This document shows positions 34,501 to 41,993 of a stretch of 54,466 nt of DNA, piece by piece (positions within the stretch are counted from its first letter, which is position 1; every line of letters starts with the position of its first letter). The stretch comes from an uncultured Lachnospiraceae bacterium (GTDB lineage: Bacteria; Bacillota; Clostridia; Lachnospirales; Lachnospiraceae), in assembly GCA_934408585.1 (NCBI GenBank), contig CAKRVA010000011.1:1-54466 (forward strand), given 5' to 3'. The notes under the pieces were generated by a model that was not told where the DNA came from, searched no databases, and was given only the letters and a program-made list of their open reading frames with translations. Both the position numbers and the translations under genes were made by a program.

Positions 34501-36022
34501 TCTGTTTGGAAAGAACGGCAAGCGGTGTATCAATACCCATCGCAGCAATGGATTCCTGACCATTTTTCGCCATTTGTAAAATACTGCTGCGGTAATCTTC
34601 GTAGGTATATCCAAATGCCTTTTGCAGACGCTGACGTTCCTCATAAGTATATTCCGGTACTTTTTCATTCGGAATATGAAGGTGCTTGAGTTCTACGAGA
34701 TTGCCATCCAGCCATTCACCATATGGCTGTCTGGATGCATATTCTTCCTTTAAGGCATCATCATCAATCATCTCACCCTTTATCGTATCTACAAGAAGCA
34801 TTTTGCCCGGACGCAGACGATCCTTTTTCAAAATATGCTCTGCAGCAATTGGCAAAACACCAACCTCAGAGGAAAGAATCAACTGATGATCATCTGTAAT
34901 GTAATATCTGGATGGCCGCAATCCGTTACGGTCAAGAACGGCTCCCATAATATCACCATCACTAAACAGAATCGATGCCGGGCCATCCCATGGCTCCATC
35001 ATTGTTGCATAATAATTATAGAAGTCTTTCTTCTTCTGGGACATGGTACGGTTATTTGCCCATGGTTCCGGAATCGTAATCATTACGGCAAGTGGCAACG
35101 GCATTCCGCTCATTACCAGGAACTCCAGGGTATTGTCCAGCATTGCCGAATCGGAACCGGAAGAATTGATTACCGGAAGTACCTTATAAAGCTCTCCTTT
35201 CAGATATTCCGACTCCATGGTTTCTTCTCTTGCAAGCATTTTATCTGCATTACCACGAATGGTATTAATTTCTCCATTATGAACGATAAACCGGTTTGGA
35301 TGTGCACGTTCCCAGCTCGGATTGGTATTTGTTGAAAATCTTGAATGAACAAGTGCTATTGCGGAACAATAATCCTCGCTCTGTAAATCCGGGTAAAACG
35401 TACGCAACTGTCCAACCAGAAACATTCCTTTATATGCGATTGTTCTGGAAGAAAGCGTTGCCACATAAGTATTTTCGGTGCTCTGTTCAAAAATTCTTCT
35501 TATTATATAGAGCTTTCTGTCAAATGCAATTCCTTTTTCCAGTTCTGCAGGTTTCTTTACAAATCCCTGCATGATATATGGCATACAGTCCACAGCTCTC
35601 TGTCCAAGAACTCCGGGAACGGTTGGAACCTTTCTCCATCCAAGGAACTCCAGCCCTTCCTTCTGTACAATAATTTCAAACATTTTCTTGCTTTGATTTC
35701 TTTTTAATTCATCCTGTGGGAAGAAAAACATTCCCACTCCATATTCTCTTTCTTTTGGAAGTGAAATTCCTGCTTCCTTACAAGCCTTTGAGAAAAACTT
35801 ATGACTAATCTGCAATAAAATACCGACACCATCACCGGTCTTTCCTTCTGCATCCTTTCCTGCACGATGCTCCAGATTTTCTACAATACTTAAAGCATCT
35901 GATACTGTTTTGTGTGTTTTGCGTCCTTTCATATCTACTACTGCACCAATACCACAGTTATCATGTTCAAAAGAGGATTGATACAGAGCCGGTTGCGGAC
36001 CTTGTTGCTTGCTGTCAAACAT
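31550..36022 (-). CDS. gltB: Glutamate synthase large subunit
   Basis: The 1490-residue enzyme is full length. Cys23 (HDNCGIGAV) becomes the N-terminal nucleophile of the glutaminase domain after a 22-residue propeptide. A central FMN-binding synthase domain follows, with a 3Fe-4S cysteine cluster in CVMMRVCNLDTCPVG, and then a C-terminal GXGXG beta-helix domain. It makes glutamate from 2-oxoglutarate and glutamine. It is the first gene of the operon, and its leader contains an ANTAR-type hairpin and a terminator. AAAGGAG precedes the ATG. Confidence 0.97.
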   Translation of the reverse strand: MFDSKQQGPQPALYQSSFEHDNCGIGAVVDMKGRKTHKTVSDALSIVENLEHRAGKDAEGKTGDGVGILLQISHKFFSKACKEAGISLPKEREYGVGMFFFPQDELKRNQSKKMFEIIVQKEGLEFLGWRKVPTVPGVLGQRAVDCMPYIMQGFVKKPAELEKGIAFDRKLYIIRRIFEQSTENTYVATLSSRTIAYKGMFLVGQLRTFYPDLQSEDYCSAIALVHSRFSTNTNPSWERAHPNRFIVHNGEINTIRGNADKMLAREETMESEYLKGELYKVLPVINSSGSDSAMLDNTLEFLVMSGMPLPLAVMITIPEPWANNRTMSQKKKDFYNYYATMMEPWDGPASILFSDGDIMGAVLDRNGLRPSRYYITDDHQLILSSEVGVLPIAAEHILKKDRLRPGKMLLVDTIKGEMIDDDALKEEYASRQPYGEWLDGNLVELKHLHIPNEKVPEYTYEERQRLQKAFGYTYEDYRSSILQMAKNGQESIAAMGIDTPLAVLSKQNHPLFHYFKQLFAQVTNPPIDAIREEIVTSTTVFIGEDGNLLEEKAKNCKVLRINNPILTNTDLLKIKNMKEEGFHVEVVPIIYYKNMSLEKAIDHLFIEVDRAYKEGANILILSDRGVDENHVAIPSLLAVSALQQYLVATKKRTSVAMILESGEPREVHDFATLLGYGACAINPYLALDTVKELIENNMLNKDYYAAVDDYNYAVLHGIVKIASKMGISTIQSYQGSKNFEAIGIDSSVIDKYFTNTVCRVGGLTLKDIERQVEELHSQAFDPLGLENDLTLNSPGNHKMRSGAEEHLYNPQTIHLLQEATKRGDYSLFKQYTSLVNKEDDVRNLRGLLDFQYAKEPVPIDEVESVESIVTRFKTGAMSYGSISKEAHETLAIAMNTLHGKSNSGEGGESIDRLTIGKDGLNKCSAIKQVASGRFGVTSEYLVSAKEIQIKMAQGAKPGEGGHLPGKKVYPWIAETRHSTPGVSLISPPPHHDIYSIEDLAQLIYDLKNANKDAGISVKLVSEAGVGTVAAGVAKAGAQVILISGYDGGTGAAPKTSIHNAGLPWELGLAETHQTLLMNGLRNKVRIETDGKLMSGRDVAIAAMLGAEEFGFATAPLVTMGCVMMRVCNLDTCPVGIATQNPELRKRFAGKPEYVMNFMRFIAQELREYMSKLGVRSVNELVGRTDLLKKKEHLTGLAEHIDVSGILDNPFEKEQQEAFEKKQYYAFELEKTLDETVLMKKLGAALKEGKKKTIEVSVSNTNRTFGTLFGAEITKLWKNTLEEDTFVVKCQGAGGQSFGAFIPKGLTLELCGDSNDYLGKGLSGGKIVVYPPKDATFKAEENIIIGNVALYGATSGKAFINGVAGERFCVRNSGARAVVEGVGDHGCEYMTGGRVVVLGKTGKNFAAGMSGGIAYVLDENFDLYTRLNKELINFEELQKEKDIAELKGLLEEHVAATGSCKGKEILEHFEEYIPKFKKIIPREYEALGGTL

Positions 36023-36058
36023 ATTTTTTCTCCTTTCACTTTTGAAAATTTACCTATT

Positions 36059-36108
36059 AAAAAAAGAGCCTGAAGAGGAAACTTTCCCCTTGGTAGACTC
36101 CTTTGTCT
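36059..36108 (-). promoter_or_regulatory. gltB leader attenuator: AAAGGA hexaloop hairpin versus terminator
   Basis: On the minus strand AGAC[AAAGGA]GTCT (36095-36108) forms a hairpin with a six-base loop having A at position 1 and G at position 4. The same bases GAGTCT (36095-36100) are the 5' arm of an intrinsic terminator: GAGTCT pairs with AGGCTC (36066-36071) and AAGGGGA with TCCTCTT inside, followed by seven T residues (36059-36065). The two structures exclude each other. Confidence 0.78.
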
Positions 36109-36149
36109 CGAATTCATGTATACAATTATGCAATTCAATTCTAAACGCC

Positions 36150-36178
36150 ATTTTATAAGGTTTTTTTTTACCTGTCAA
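36150..36178 (-). promoter_or_regulatory. gltB operon promoter
   Basis: On the minus strand TTGACA (36173-36178) and TAAAAT (36150-36155) are 17 bases apart, giving a leader of roughly 120 bases before gltB. Confidence 0.8.
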
Positions 36179-36221
36179 TCCCTTGCGGAAAATTTTTTTC
36201 ATTTTTTTTTGCAAAAAGGTA

Positions 36222-36250
36222 TTGACAATCCGCAAAATTGAGTCTACAAT
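36222..36250 (+). promoter_or_regulatory. glnN promoter
   Basis: TTGACA (36222-36227) and TACAAT (36245-36250) are 17 bases apart. It diverges from the gltB promoter with 43 bases between the two -35 boxes. That space is AT-rich, and a dyad TTGCGGA (36183-36189)/TCCGCAA (36229-36235) brackets it. Confidence 0.82.
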
Positions 36251-36263
36251 TCGAACCATCATA

Positions 36264-36305
36264 AGCAAAGGCGCTGTGAGGAACTTCCTCGTAGCGTCTT
36301 TTTTT
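36264..36305 (+). promoter_or_regulatory. glnN leader attenuator: AAAGGC hexaloop versus terminator
   Basis: AGC[AAAGGC]GCT (36264-36275) forms a short hairpin with a six-base loop, A at 1 and G at 4. It overlaps the 5' arm (36270-36281) of a 12-bp terminator stem closed by 36287-36298 and followed by seven T residues. Formation of one structure blocks the other. The arrangement matches the gltB and glnA leaders. Confidence 0.78.
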
Positions 36306-36320
36306 ATGTCTGAAACACTT

Positions 36321-36366
36321 TTTCTATTGAATATACAAGATGCGCACTTGTATTTTTCAATAGAAA
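36321..36366 (+). other. Second stem-loop in the glnN leader
   Basis: TTTCTATTGA (36321-36330) pairs perfectly with TCAATAGAAA (36357-36366), and ATACAAG pairs with CTTGTAT inside. It lies between the attenuator and the ribosome site and has no U tract, so it may stabilise the mRNA or affect translation. Confidence 0.55.
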
Positions 36367-36404
36367 CAAAAAACGAAAAAATACATATTAAGAGGAGGCA
36401 CCTT

Positions 36405-38498
36405 ATGAAAAGCAATGTACCTGAAATTTTCGGAAGTATGGTTTTTAATGATGCCATTATGAGAGATAAACTTCCAAAAGACATTTATAAATCTTTAAAG
36501 AAAACCATTGAAGATGGCAAAGATCTGGATATTACGGTTGCTAACGTTGTAGCAATTGCCATGAAGGACTGGGCAATTGAAAAAGGAGCAACCCATTATA
36601 CACACTGGTTCCAACCAATGACCGGTATTACCGCTGAAAAGCATGACAGTTTTATTTCTCCACAGAATGACGGACGTGTCATTATGGAATTTTCCGGCAA
36701 GGAATTAATTAAAGGTGAACCGGATGCATCCAGTTTCCCATCCGGCGGTTTACGTGCCACATTTGAAGCAAGAGGCTATACTGCATGGGACCCTACTTCT
36801 TATGCTTTTGTTAAGGATGGTGTCTTATGTATTCCTACTGCATTCTGCTCTTATGGCGGTGAAGCATTGGATAAGAAAACACCGTTGCTCCGTTCCATGG
36901 AGGCTCTCGGAGAACAGGCAATTCGTGTTCTTCGCTTATTTGGCAATACCGATGCCAAGCGTGTCATTACTACCGTAGGTCCTGAACAGGAATACTTCCT
37001 GGTAGATAAAGATTTATATGATCAAAGAAAAGACCTTGTTTACTGCGGACGTACCTTATTTGGTGCAATGGCTCCGAAGGGACAGGAAATGGAAGATCAT
37101 TACTTTGGTGCAATCAAGCCAAGAATTTCCGCTTTCATGAAGGAATTAAACGAAGAATTATGGAAGCTCGGCATTCTTGCAAAGACAGAACACAACGAAG
37201 TTTCCCCTGCACAGCATGAGCTTGCACCAATCTTTTCCACTACAAATATTGCAACTGACCACAATCAGCTTACGATGGAAATCATGAAAAATGTTGCCAA
37301 GAGACACAACATGGTTTGTCTGCTTCACGAAAAACCATTTGAGGGTGTAAACGGTAGTGGTAAGCATAACAACTGGTCCCTGACAACCGATACCGGTGCC
37401 AACCTGTTAGAGCCCGGAAAATCTCCTCATGAAAATGCACAGTTCCTGTTGTTCTTGTCCGCTGTAATCAAAGCCGTAGATGAGTATCAGGATTTGATGA
37501 GAGTGTCCGTTGCTTCTGCTGAAAACGATCATCGTCTTGGAGCAAATGAAGCACCTCCGGCAATCATTTCCATGTTCCTGGGAGATGATCTGGAAGCAAT
37601 TCTTGAAGCGATTGAAAGTGGTAAGCCATACAATGGCAGTGGTGCTGAAAGGATGGAAATCGGCGTTCATGTACTTCCTTCTTTCCCGAAGGATACTACT
37701 GACCGGAACCGTACTTCACCATTTGCATTTACCGGAAACAAATTCGAATTCAGAAGTCTTGGTTCTTCACAGTCCATTTCCGGTCCAAACATTATTCTGA
37801 ACACTATTGTTGCAGAAGAATTAAAGCAGTTTGCCGATGAGCTGGAAGGTTGTGATAACTTTACCGAAAAGCTGAATGAATTAATCAAAAAGACAATTAA
37901 AGAGCATAAACGTATCATCTTCAATGGTGATGGTTACTCTGAAGAATGGAAGGCAGAGGCTGAAAAACGTGGTCTTTTGAATCTCAAGACTACCGTTGAT
38001 GCTCTTCCAACCTTCCTTGCTCCTAAGAATGTTGAACTCTTCACAAAGCATAAAATCTTTACACAGAAAGAAATGGAATCCCGTTATGAGATTCTGCTGG
38101 AAACTTATAGCAAGACCCTCAACATCGAAGGACTTACCATGGTTGATATGGCGAAAAAGCAGATTCTGCCTGCAGTAAACTCCTACATCAGTGATTTAGC
38201 TACTACTGCAAGAAGAAAACTTGCTGTTGCAGAAGCTTTGCCTTGCAAGATGGAAAAAGAGCTTCTTGAAAAGCTTTCTACTCTGGAAGATTCTGCCTAT
38301 GAAAAAGCAAACCAGCTTGCTGCTCTTCTGGAAGAAGGCGGAAAGATTTCAGACGGACTTACTCAGGCAACCTTCTACAAGGATAAGATTCTTCCGGCTA
38401 TGGAAGCCCTTCGTAAGGATTGTGATGATATGGAAGTCAATACCGCTGAAAATGCTTGGCCATTCCCTCAGTATGGCGATTTGTTATTCCGGATTTAA
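36405..38498 (+). CDS. glnN: Glutamine synthetase type III
   Basis: The product is 697 residues from the ATG at 36405, chosen because AGGAGG lies six bases upstream; the open frame extends further back only through the leader. GSIII features include WFQPMTG, PSSFPSGGLRATFEARGYTAWDP, VGPEQEYFLVD, AKTEHNEVSPAQHELAP, GVNGSGKHNNWSL and NRTSPFAFTGNKFEFR. It condenses ammonia and glutamate to glutamine. It precedes the Amt-PII gene and is separately encoded from the GSI glnA found 5 kb away. Confidence 0.97.
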   Translation: MKSNVPEIFGSMVFNDAIMRDKLPKDIYKSLKKTIEDGKDLDITVANVVAIAMKDWAIEKGATHYTHWFQPMTGITAEKHDSFISPQNDGRVIMEFSGKELIKGEPDASSFPSGGLRATFEARGYTAWDPTSYAFVKDGVLCIPTAFCSYGGEALDKKTPLLRSMEALGEQAIRVLRLFGNTDAKRVITTVGPEQEYFLVDKDLYDQRKDLVYCGRTLFGAMAPKGQEMEDHYFGAIKPRISAFMKELNEELWKLGILAKTEHNEVSPAQHELAPIFSTTNIATDHNQLTMEIMKNVAKRHNMVCLLHEKPFEGVNGSGKHNNWSLTTDTGANLLEPGKSPHENAQFLLFLSAVIKAVDEYQDLMRVSVASAENDHRLGANEAPPAIISMFLGDDLEAILEAIESGKPYNGSGAERMEIGVHVLPSFPKDTTDRNRTSPFAFTGNKFEFRSLGSSQSISGPNIILNTIVAEELKQFADELEGCDNFTEKLNELIKKTIKEHKRIIFNGDGYSEEWKAEAEKRGLLNLKTTVDALPTFLAPKNVELFTKHKIFTQKEMESRYEILLETYSKTLNIEGLTMVDMAKKQILPAVNSYISDLATTARRKLAVAEALPCKMEKELLEKLSTLEDSAYEKANQLAALLEEGGKISDGLTQATFYKDKILPAMEALRKDCDDMEVNTAENAWPFPQYGDLLFRI

Positions 38499-38516
38499 AA
38501 ACATATCATAAAACAC

Positions 38517-38550
38517 AATGGCGTGTATGCAATATTGCATATACGCCATT
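38517..38550. terminator. Near-perfect palindromic hairpin between glnN and amt
   Basis: A 16-bp stem (38517-38532 with 38535-38550) with a TA loop and one wobble is followed by a weak T tract. It may be a partial terminator that lowers amt expression relative to glnN, or an RNA-processing or mRNA-stabilising element. No separate amt promoter is obvious. Confidence 0.6.
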
Positions 38551-38576
38551 TTCATTTACAAAAGGAGGAGATTATT

Positions 38577-40325
38577 ATGACAGATGAAATTTTAAATGCT
38601 GTTAACAGTGAAGTTTTCAGCGTCTGGTTCCTAATCGGTGCCGCTCTGGTGTTCTGGATGCAGGCTGGTTTTGCCATGGTTGAGGCTGGTTTTACGAGAG
38701 CAAAAAATACCGGTAACATCATTATGAAAAACCTGATGGACTTTTGTATTGGTACCGTTGTATTCATTATTATTGGTTTCAGCCTTTTACTGGGTGAAGA
38801 TTTACTTGGTTTTATTGGGAAACCCGGTTTTGATATTTTTACAAACTATGCCGGCTTTGACTGGTCAGCCTTTGTATTTAACCTGATTTTCTGTGCTACT
38901 GCTGCCACCATCGTATCCGGTGCCATGGCAGAACGTACTAAATTTTTATCCTATTGTATTTATTCCGCAGTCATTTCCGCATTGATTTACCCGATTGAAG
39001 CACACTGGATTTGGGGCGGTGGCTGGTTATCGCAGTTAGGCTTCCATGATTTCGCCGGTTCCTGTGCCATTCATATGGTAGGTGGCATTTCCGCACTGAT
39101 TGGTGCCAAAATCCTTGGTCCCCGTATTGGCAAATTTACCAGGGATGCAAACGGCAAGATCGTTAAGGTAAATGCTTTCCCCGGACATAACATTGCACTT
39201 GGTGCTCTTGGTGTATTTATCCTTTGGCTTGGCTGGTATGGATTTAACGGTGCCGCCACCACAAGCGTAGAACAGCTTGGTTCTGTTTTCTTAACCACAA
39301 CCGTAGCTCCTGCTGTTGCAACAGTTGTTTGTATGATTTTTACATGGATAAAGTATGGAAAACCCGATGTATCCATGTGTCTGAATGCATCACTTGCCGG
39401 ACTTGTTGCCATTACCGCCGGATGTGATGTTACTGATGCTCTTGGTGCCGTAATAATTGGTGCCGTTGCTGGTTTAGTTGTTGTATTTGGTGTATGGCTT
39501 CTCGATTATAAGCTGCACATTGATGACCCGGTTGGCGCAGTTGCCGTACATTGTATAAATGGTATCTGGGGTACACTTGCAGTTGGTTTGTTTGCGACTA
39601 CTACCGCTCCTGGAAACGATACTTACACCGGTCTGTTCTACGGTGGTGGTTTCCATCTTCTAGGTTTACAGACTCTTGGTGTTCTTACGGTAGCCGCATG
39701 GACAGCCGTTACAATTACTATTACTTTCCTTATCATTAAGGTAACTGTCGGTCTTCGCGTTACTGAAGAAGAAGAAATTGTTGGTCTTGATATCATGGAG
39801 CATGGTCTTGCATCTGCATACTCCGGATTCAGTATCATGGATGTATCCAACACCATGACCATGGAAATGAACGAAAATACAAGTATTGGAACAGATTCTT
39901 ATGAAGCTGCTTCCGAGCCACAGAAGGACGCCGCTGTCAAAGTAGTCGCACCACCAGTTTTCATCAATACCGGTATTCATAAAATTGTTATTATTGCAAA
40001 ACTTTCCAGATATGACCACTTAAAGAAAGCCATGAATGATTTGGGCGTTACCGGCATGACCGTAACACAGGTTATGGGTTGTGGTATTCAGAAAGGTGCC
40101 GGTGAAATGTACCGCGGTGTTGAAATGGATGCTACTCTGCTTCCAAAAGTTAAAGTGGAAGTTGTTGTCAGCAAGATTCCGGTTGCCGATGTTATTGAAG
40201 CAGCCAAGAAAGCACTTTACACCGGTCACATCGGTGATGGAAAGATTTTTGTTTACAATGTAGATAAAGTAGTAAAGATTCGTACCGGAGAAGAAGATTA
40301 CGATGCTCTCCAGGATGTTGAATAG
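38577..40325 (+). CDS. amt: Ammonium transporter fused to a C-terminal PII domain
   Basis: The 582-residue product has about 11 membrane segments of the Amt/MEP family (AGFAMVEAGFTRAKNTGNI, GGWLSQLGFHDFAGSCAIHMVGG, PVGAVAVHCINGIWGT). From about residue 468 a complete PII signal protein is fused (KLSRYDHLKKAMNDLGVTGM, T-loop GIQKGAGEMYRG, then LLPKVKVEV, GHIGDGKIFV). PII normally plugs Amt in trans; here it is covalently attached. In the T-loop Tyr512 fits Tyr46, but Met517 stands where the uridylylated Tyr51 is found in enterobacterial PII. AAAGGAGG decides the ATG at 38577. It lies behind glnN. Confidence 0.93.
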   Translation: MTDEILNAVNSEVFSVWFLIGAALVFWMQAGFAMVEAGFTRAKNTGNIIMKNLMDFCIGTVVFIIIGFSLLLGEDLLGFIGKPGFDIFTNYAGFDWSAFVFNLIFCATAATIVSGAMAERTKFLSYCIYSAVISALIYPIEAHWIWGGGWLSQLGFHDFAGSCAIHMVGGISALIGAKILGPRIGKFTRDANGKIVKVNAFPGHNIALGALGVFILWLGWYGFNGAATTSVEQLGSVFLTTTVAPAVATVVCMIFTWIKYGKPDVSMCLNASLAGLVAITAGCDVTDALGAVIIGAVAGLVVVFGVWLLDYKLHIDDPVGAVAVHCINGIWGTLAVGLFATTTAPGNDTYTGLFYGGGFHLLGLQTLGVLTVAAWTAVTITITFLIIKVTVGLRVTEEEEIVGLDIMEHGLASAYSGFSIMDVSNTMTMEMNENTSIGTDSYEAASEPQKDAAVKVVAPPVFINTGIHKIVIIAKLSRYDHLKKAMNDLGVTGMTVTQVMGCGIQKGAGEMYRGVEMDATLLPKVKVEVVVSKIPVADVIEAAKKALYTGHIGDGKIFVYNVDKVVKIRTGEEDYDALQDVE

Positions 40326-40353
40326 ACTTTCATAATTTGGAAATATCAAAAAA

Positions 40354-40386
40354 GATCTCTATACTAAGTAGTATGGAGGTCTTTTT
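40354..40386. terminator. Terminator after the amt-PII gene
   Basis: A 12-bp stem (40354-40365 with 40370-40381, two wobbles) with an AAGT loop is followed by five T residues. The complementary strand also has a T run, so it may serve the convergent XRE gene as well. Confidence 0.88.
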
Positions 40387-40414
40387 CTGTAGAACGACAT
40401 TATCTTTTTTGATT

Positions 40415-40828
40415 CTATTTTTTTCTCATCTGTTTTACCACTTCCAGAAACTCCTTTTCCCGGATAATGGCAATTCCCTGTGACTCATCTCCCAGAACCA
40501 CAAGATTATCTCCCGGTTCAATTCCAAAGATTTTTCTCGCCTTTGCAGGAATTACAATTTGGCCTTTATCTCCGACCTTTGCCATCCCAAACATGTACTT
40601 TCCTTTTGGTGGAACTACGAGTCCATCGATTACGCTGTCATAATTTACCAGATCATCCAATGTCACCGCAAAAACATCTGCCAGCATCTTACATTTTTCA
40701 ATATCTGGAAGCGCCTCGCCGGTCTCATACTTTGATAGTGTCTGTCTGCTGACACCAATCTGCTCTGCAAGCTGTTCCTGTGACATATGATTCATTTTAC
40801 GCAAGGAAATAAGGTTATCACAAAACAT
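40415..40828 (-). CDS. XRE-type regulator with AbrB/SpoVT swapped-hairpin domain
   Basis: The 137-residue product joins an N-terminal HTH_3 domain (LRKMNHMSQEQLAEQIGVSRQTLSKYETG, residues 9-37) to a C-terminal AbrB-like DNA-binding domain (MAKVGDKGQIVIPAKARKIFGIEPGDNLVVLG, about 82-113). Two DNA-binding modules in one small protein suggest a transition-state regulator. The start overlaps the acyltransferase stop by 11 bases, so it is co-transcribed with it. Targets are unknown. Confidence 0.9.
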   Translation of the reverse strand: MFCDNLISLRKMNHMSQEQLAEQIGVSRQTLSKYETGEALPDIEKCKMLADVFAVTLDDLVNYDSVIDGLVVPPKGKYMFGMAKVGDKGQIVIPAKARKIFGIEPGDNLVVLGDESQGIAIIREKEFLEVVKQMRKK

Positions 40829-41900
40829 GTTCTTTCTCCTTTTTGATTCCCAATATGCACCAGCGCAATACCGGAATCCTGGATATTATTTCGTACAGCA
40901 GCCATGCTCCAAAGAATGCTGACAGAGCCGTACACAAATAAATAACCACACCCGGTAATTTGGTATATTCCGTCAATAGATATGCACATACCGACAATGC
41001 AAGATAATGGAACACATATAAGCCAAAGCTTTTTGCAGCAAGAAATTGACTGATGCTTCCACTTTTATCTGCCCAGCGTTTCATACATCCAATTACCGCA
41101 AGACACATCATCCATCCATAAGCAATTGCGAGTGGATGGCTTACGCCCGGCACTACCGCATAATTCGTTCCATAGCAGAACACCGTATACAATATTCCAA
41201 GTCCCAATGCCACAACTAATAAATAAATGGCATATTTCTTCAGGCAATCCGTTACTTCTTCATGCGAAAACACATAATATCCAAGTAAAAATGTAAATCC
41301 ATATATTCCGAAACGATACACGGCAATAATCGGTGTGTTAAGGATCTGTGCAGATAGCCATACCAACACTCCAAGCAAGATCAATCCAAGGATACCAACC
41401 TTTCCGCCAAGCGTTTCCAAGCGTCCCTTTTCTATTCTGCGAAGCAGGAGCAGAACGATTGACAACAGCCACATTACCTGAATGGTCCATAAAACACCCG
41501 TTCCGGACACACACATAATCAAATACTTTATGACTCCCGGAATTCCCGCAGACATCTGATCAAAAGCATGGCTGATTGCCATATTAAAACAGCCCTGTAC
41601 CCAGCCAAATACCAGCAGTCCAATCGTCGATGGAACAAGAAGCTTTCTTGTTCTTGCCCTAAGGTATTCCTTCGTTGTATGCTTCTCCAGATAATATTTG
41701 GAGCACATTCCACTTATGATAAACAAAATTACCATAAACCATGGGTAAAGCAGATACTGAATGACATTCAGGAAATCTGCCTTCATGATAGGACCGATTA
41801 CCCCATCTGTGATAATCGAATTGAACATATAAATTACATGGTATAGCATTACCAGCAGAATCGTTACTGAACGGGTATTGTCTATGTAATATTTTCTCAT
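40818..41900 (-). CDS. Acyltransferase family 3 membrane protein
   Basis: The 360-residue product has about ten membrane segments and starts YYIDNTRSVTILLVMLYHVIYMF, which includes the family's early Arg and His in the first segment. An FIISGMCSKYYLEKHTTKEYLRARTRKLLVPS stretch follows, typical of acyltransferase_3 (OafA/NodX type). It would move an acyl group onto a cell-surface sugar or lipid carrier at the membrane; the acceptor is unknown. On the minus strand a TATAAT lies about 30 bases upstream without a good -35 box. Confidence 0.88.
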   Translation of the reverse strand: MRKYYIDNTRSVTILLVMLYHVIYMFNSIITDGVIGPIMKADFLNVIQYLLYPWFMVILFIISGMCSKYYLEKHTTKEYLRARTRKLLVPSTIGLLVFGWVQGCFNMAISHAFDQMSAGIPGVIKYLIMCVSGTGVLWTIQVMWLLSIVLLLLRRIEKGRLETLGGKVGILGLILLGVLVWLSAQILNTPIIAVYRFGIYGFTFLLGYYVFSHEEVTDCLKKYAIYLLVVALGLGILYTVFCYGTNYAVVPGVSHPLAIAYGWMMCLAVIGCMKRWADKSGSISQFLAAKSFGLYVFHYLALSVCAYLLTEYTKLPGVVIYLCTALSAFFGAWLLYEIISRIPVLRWCILGIKKEKEHVL

Positions 41901-41993
41901 ACTTTTACCACCTTTGCTATCTTTTTTAACAATTATAGCAAGTGTCAGTAACGATATCTACCAATCATTCTTTACAATAATGTTCCGAAAATG

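Noticed and set aside
36183..36404. In-frame N-terminal extension of GlnN by 74 codons
   Set aside because: It runs through the promoter and leader hairpins; the AGGAGG site and the normal GSIII length fix the ATG at 36405.
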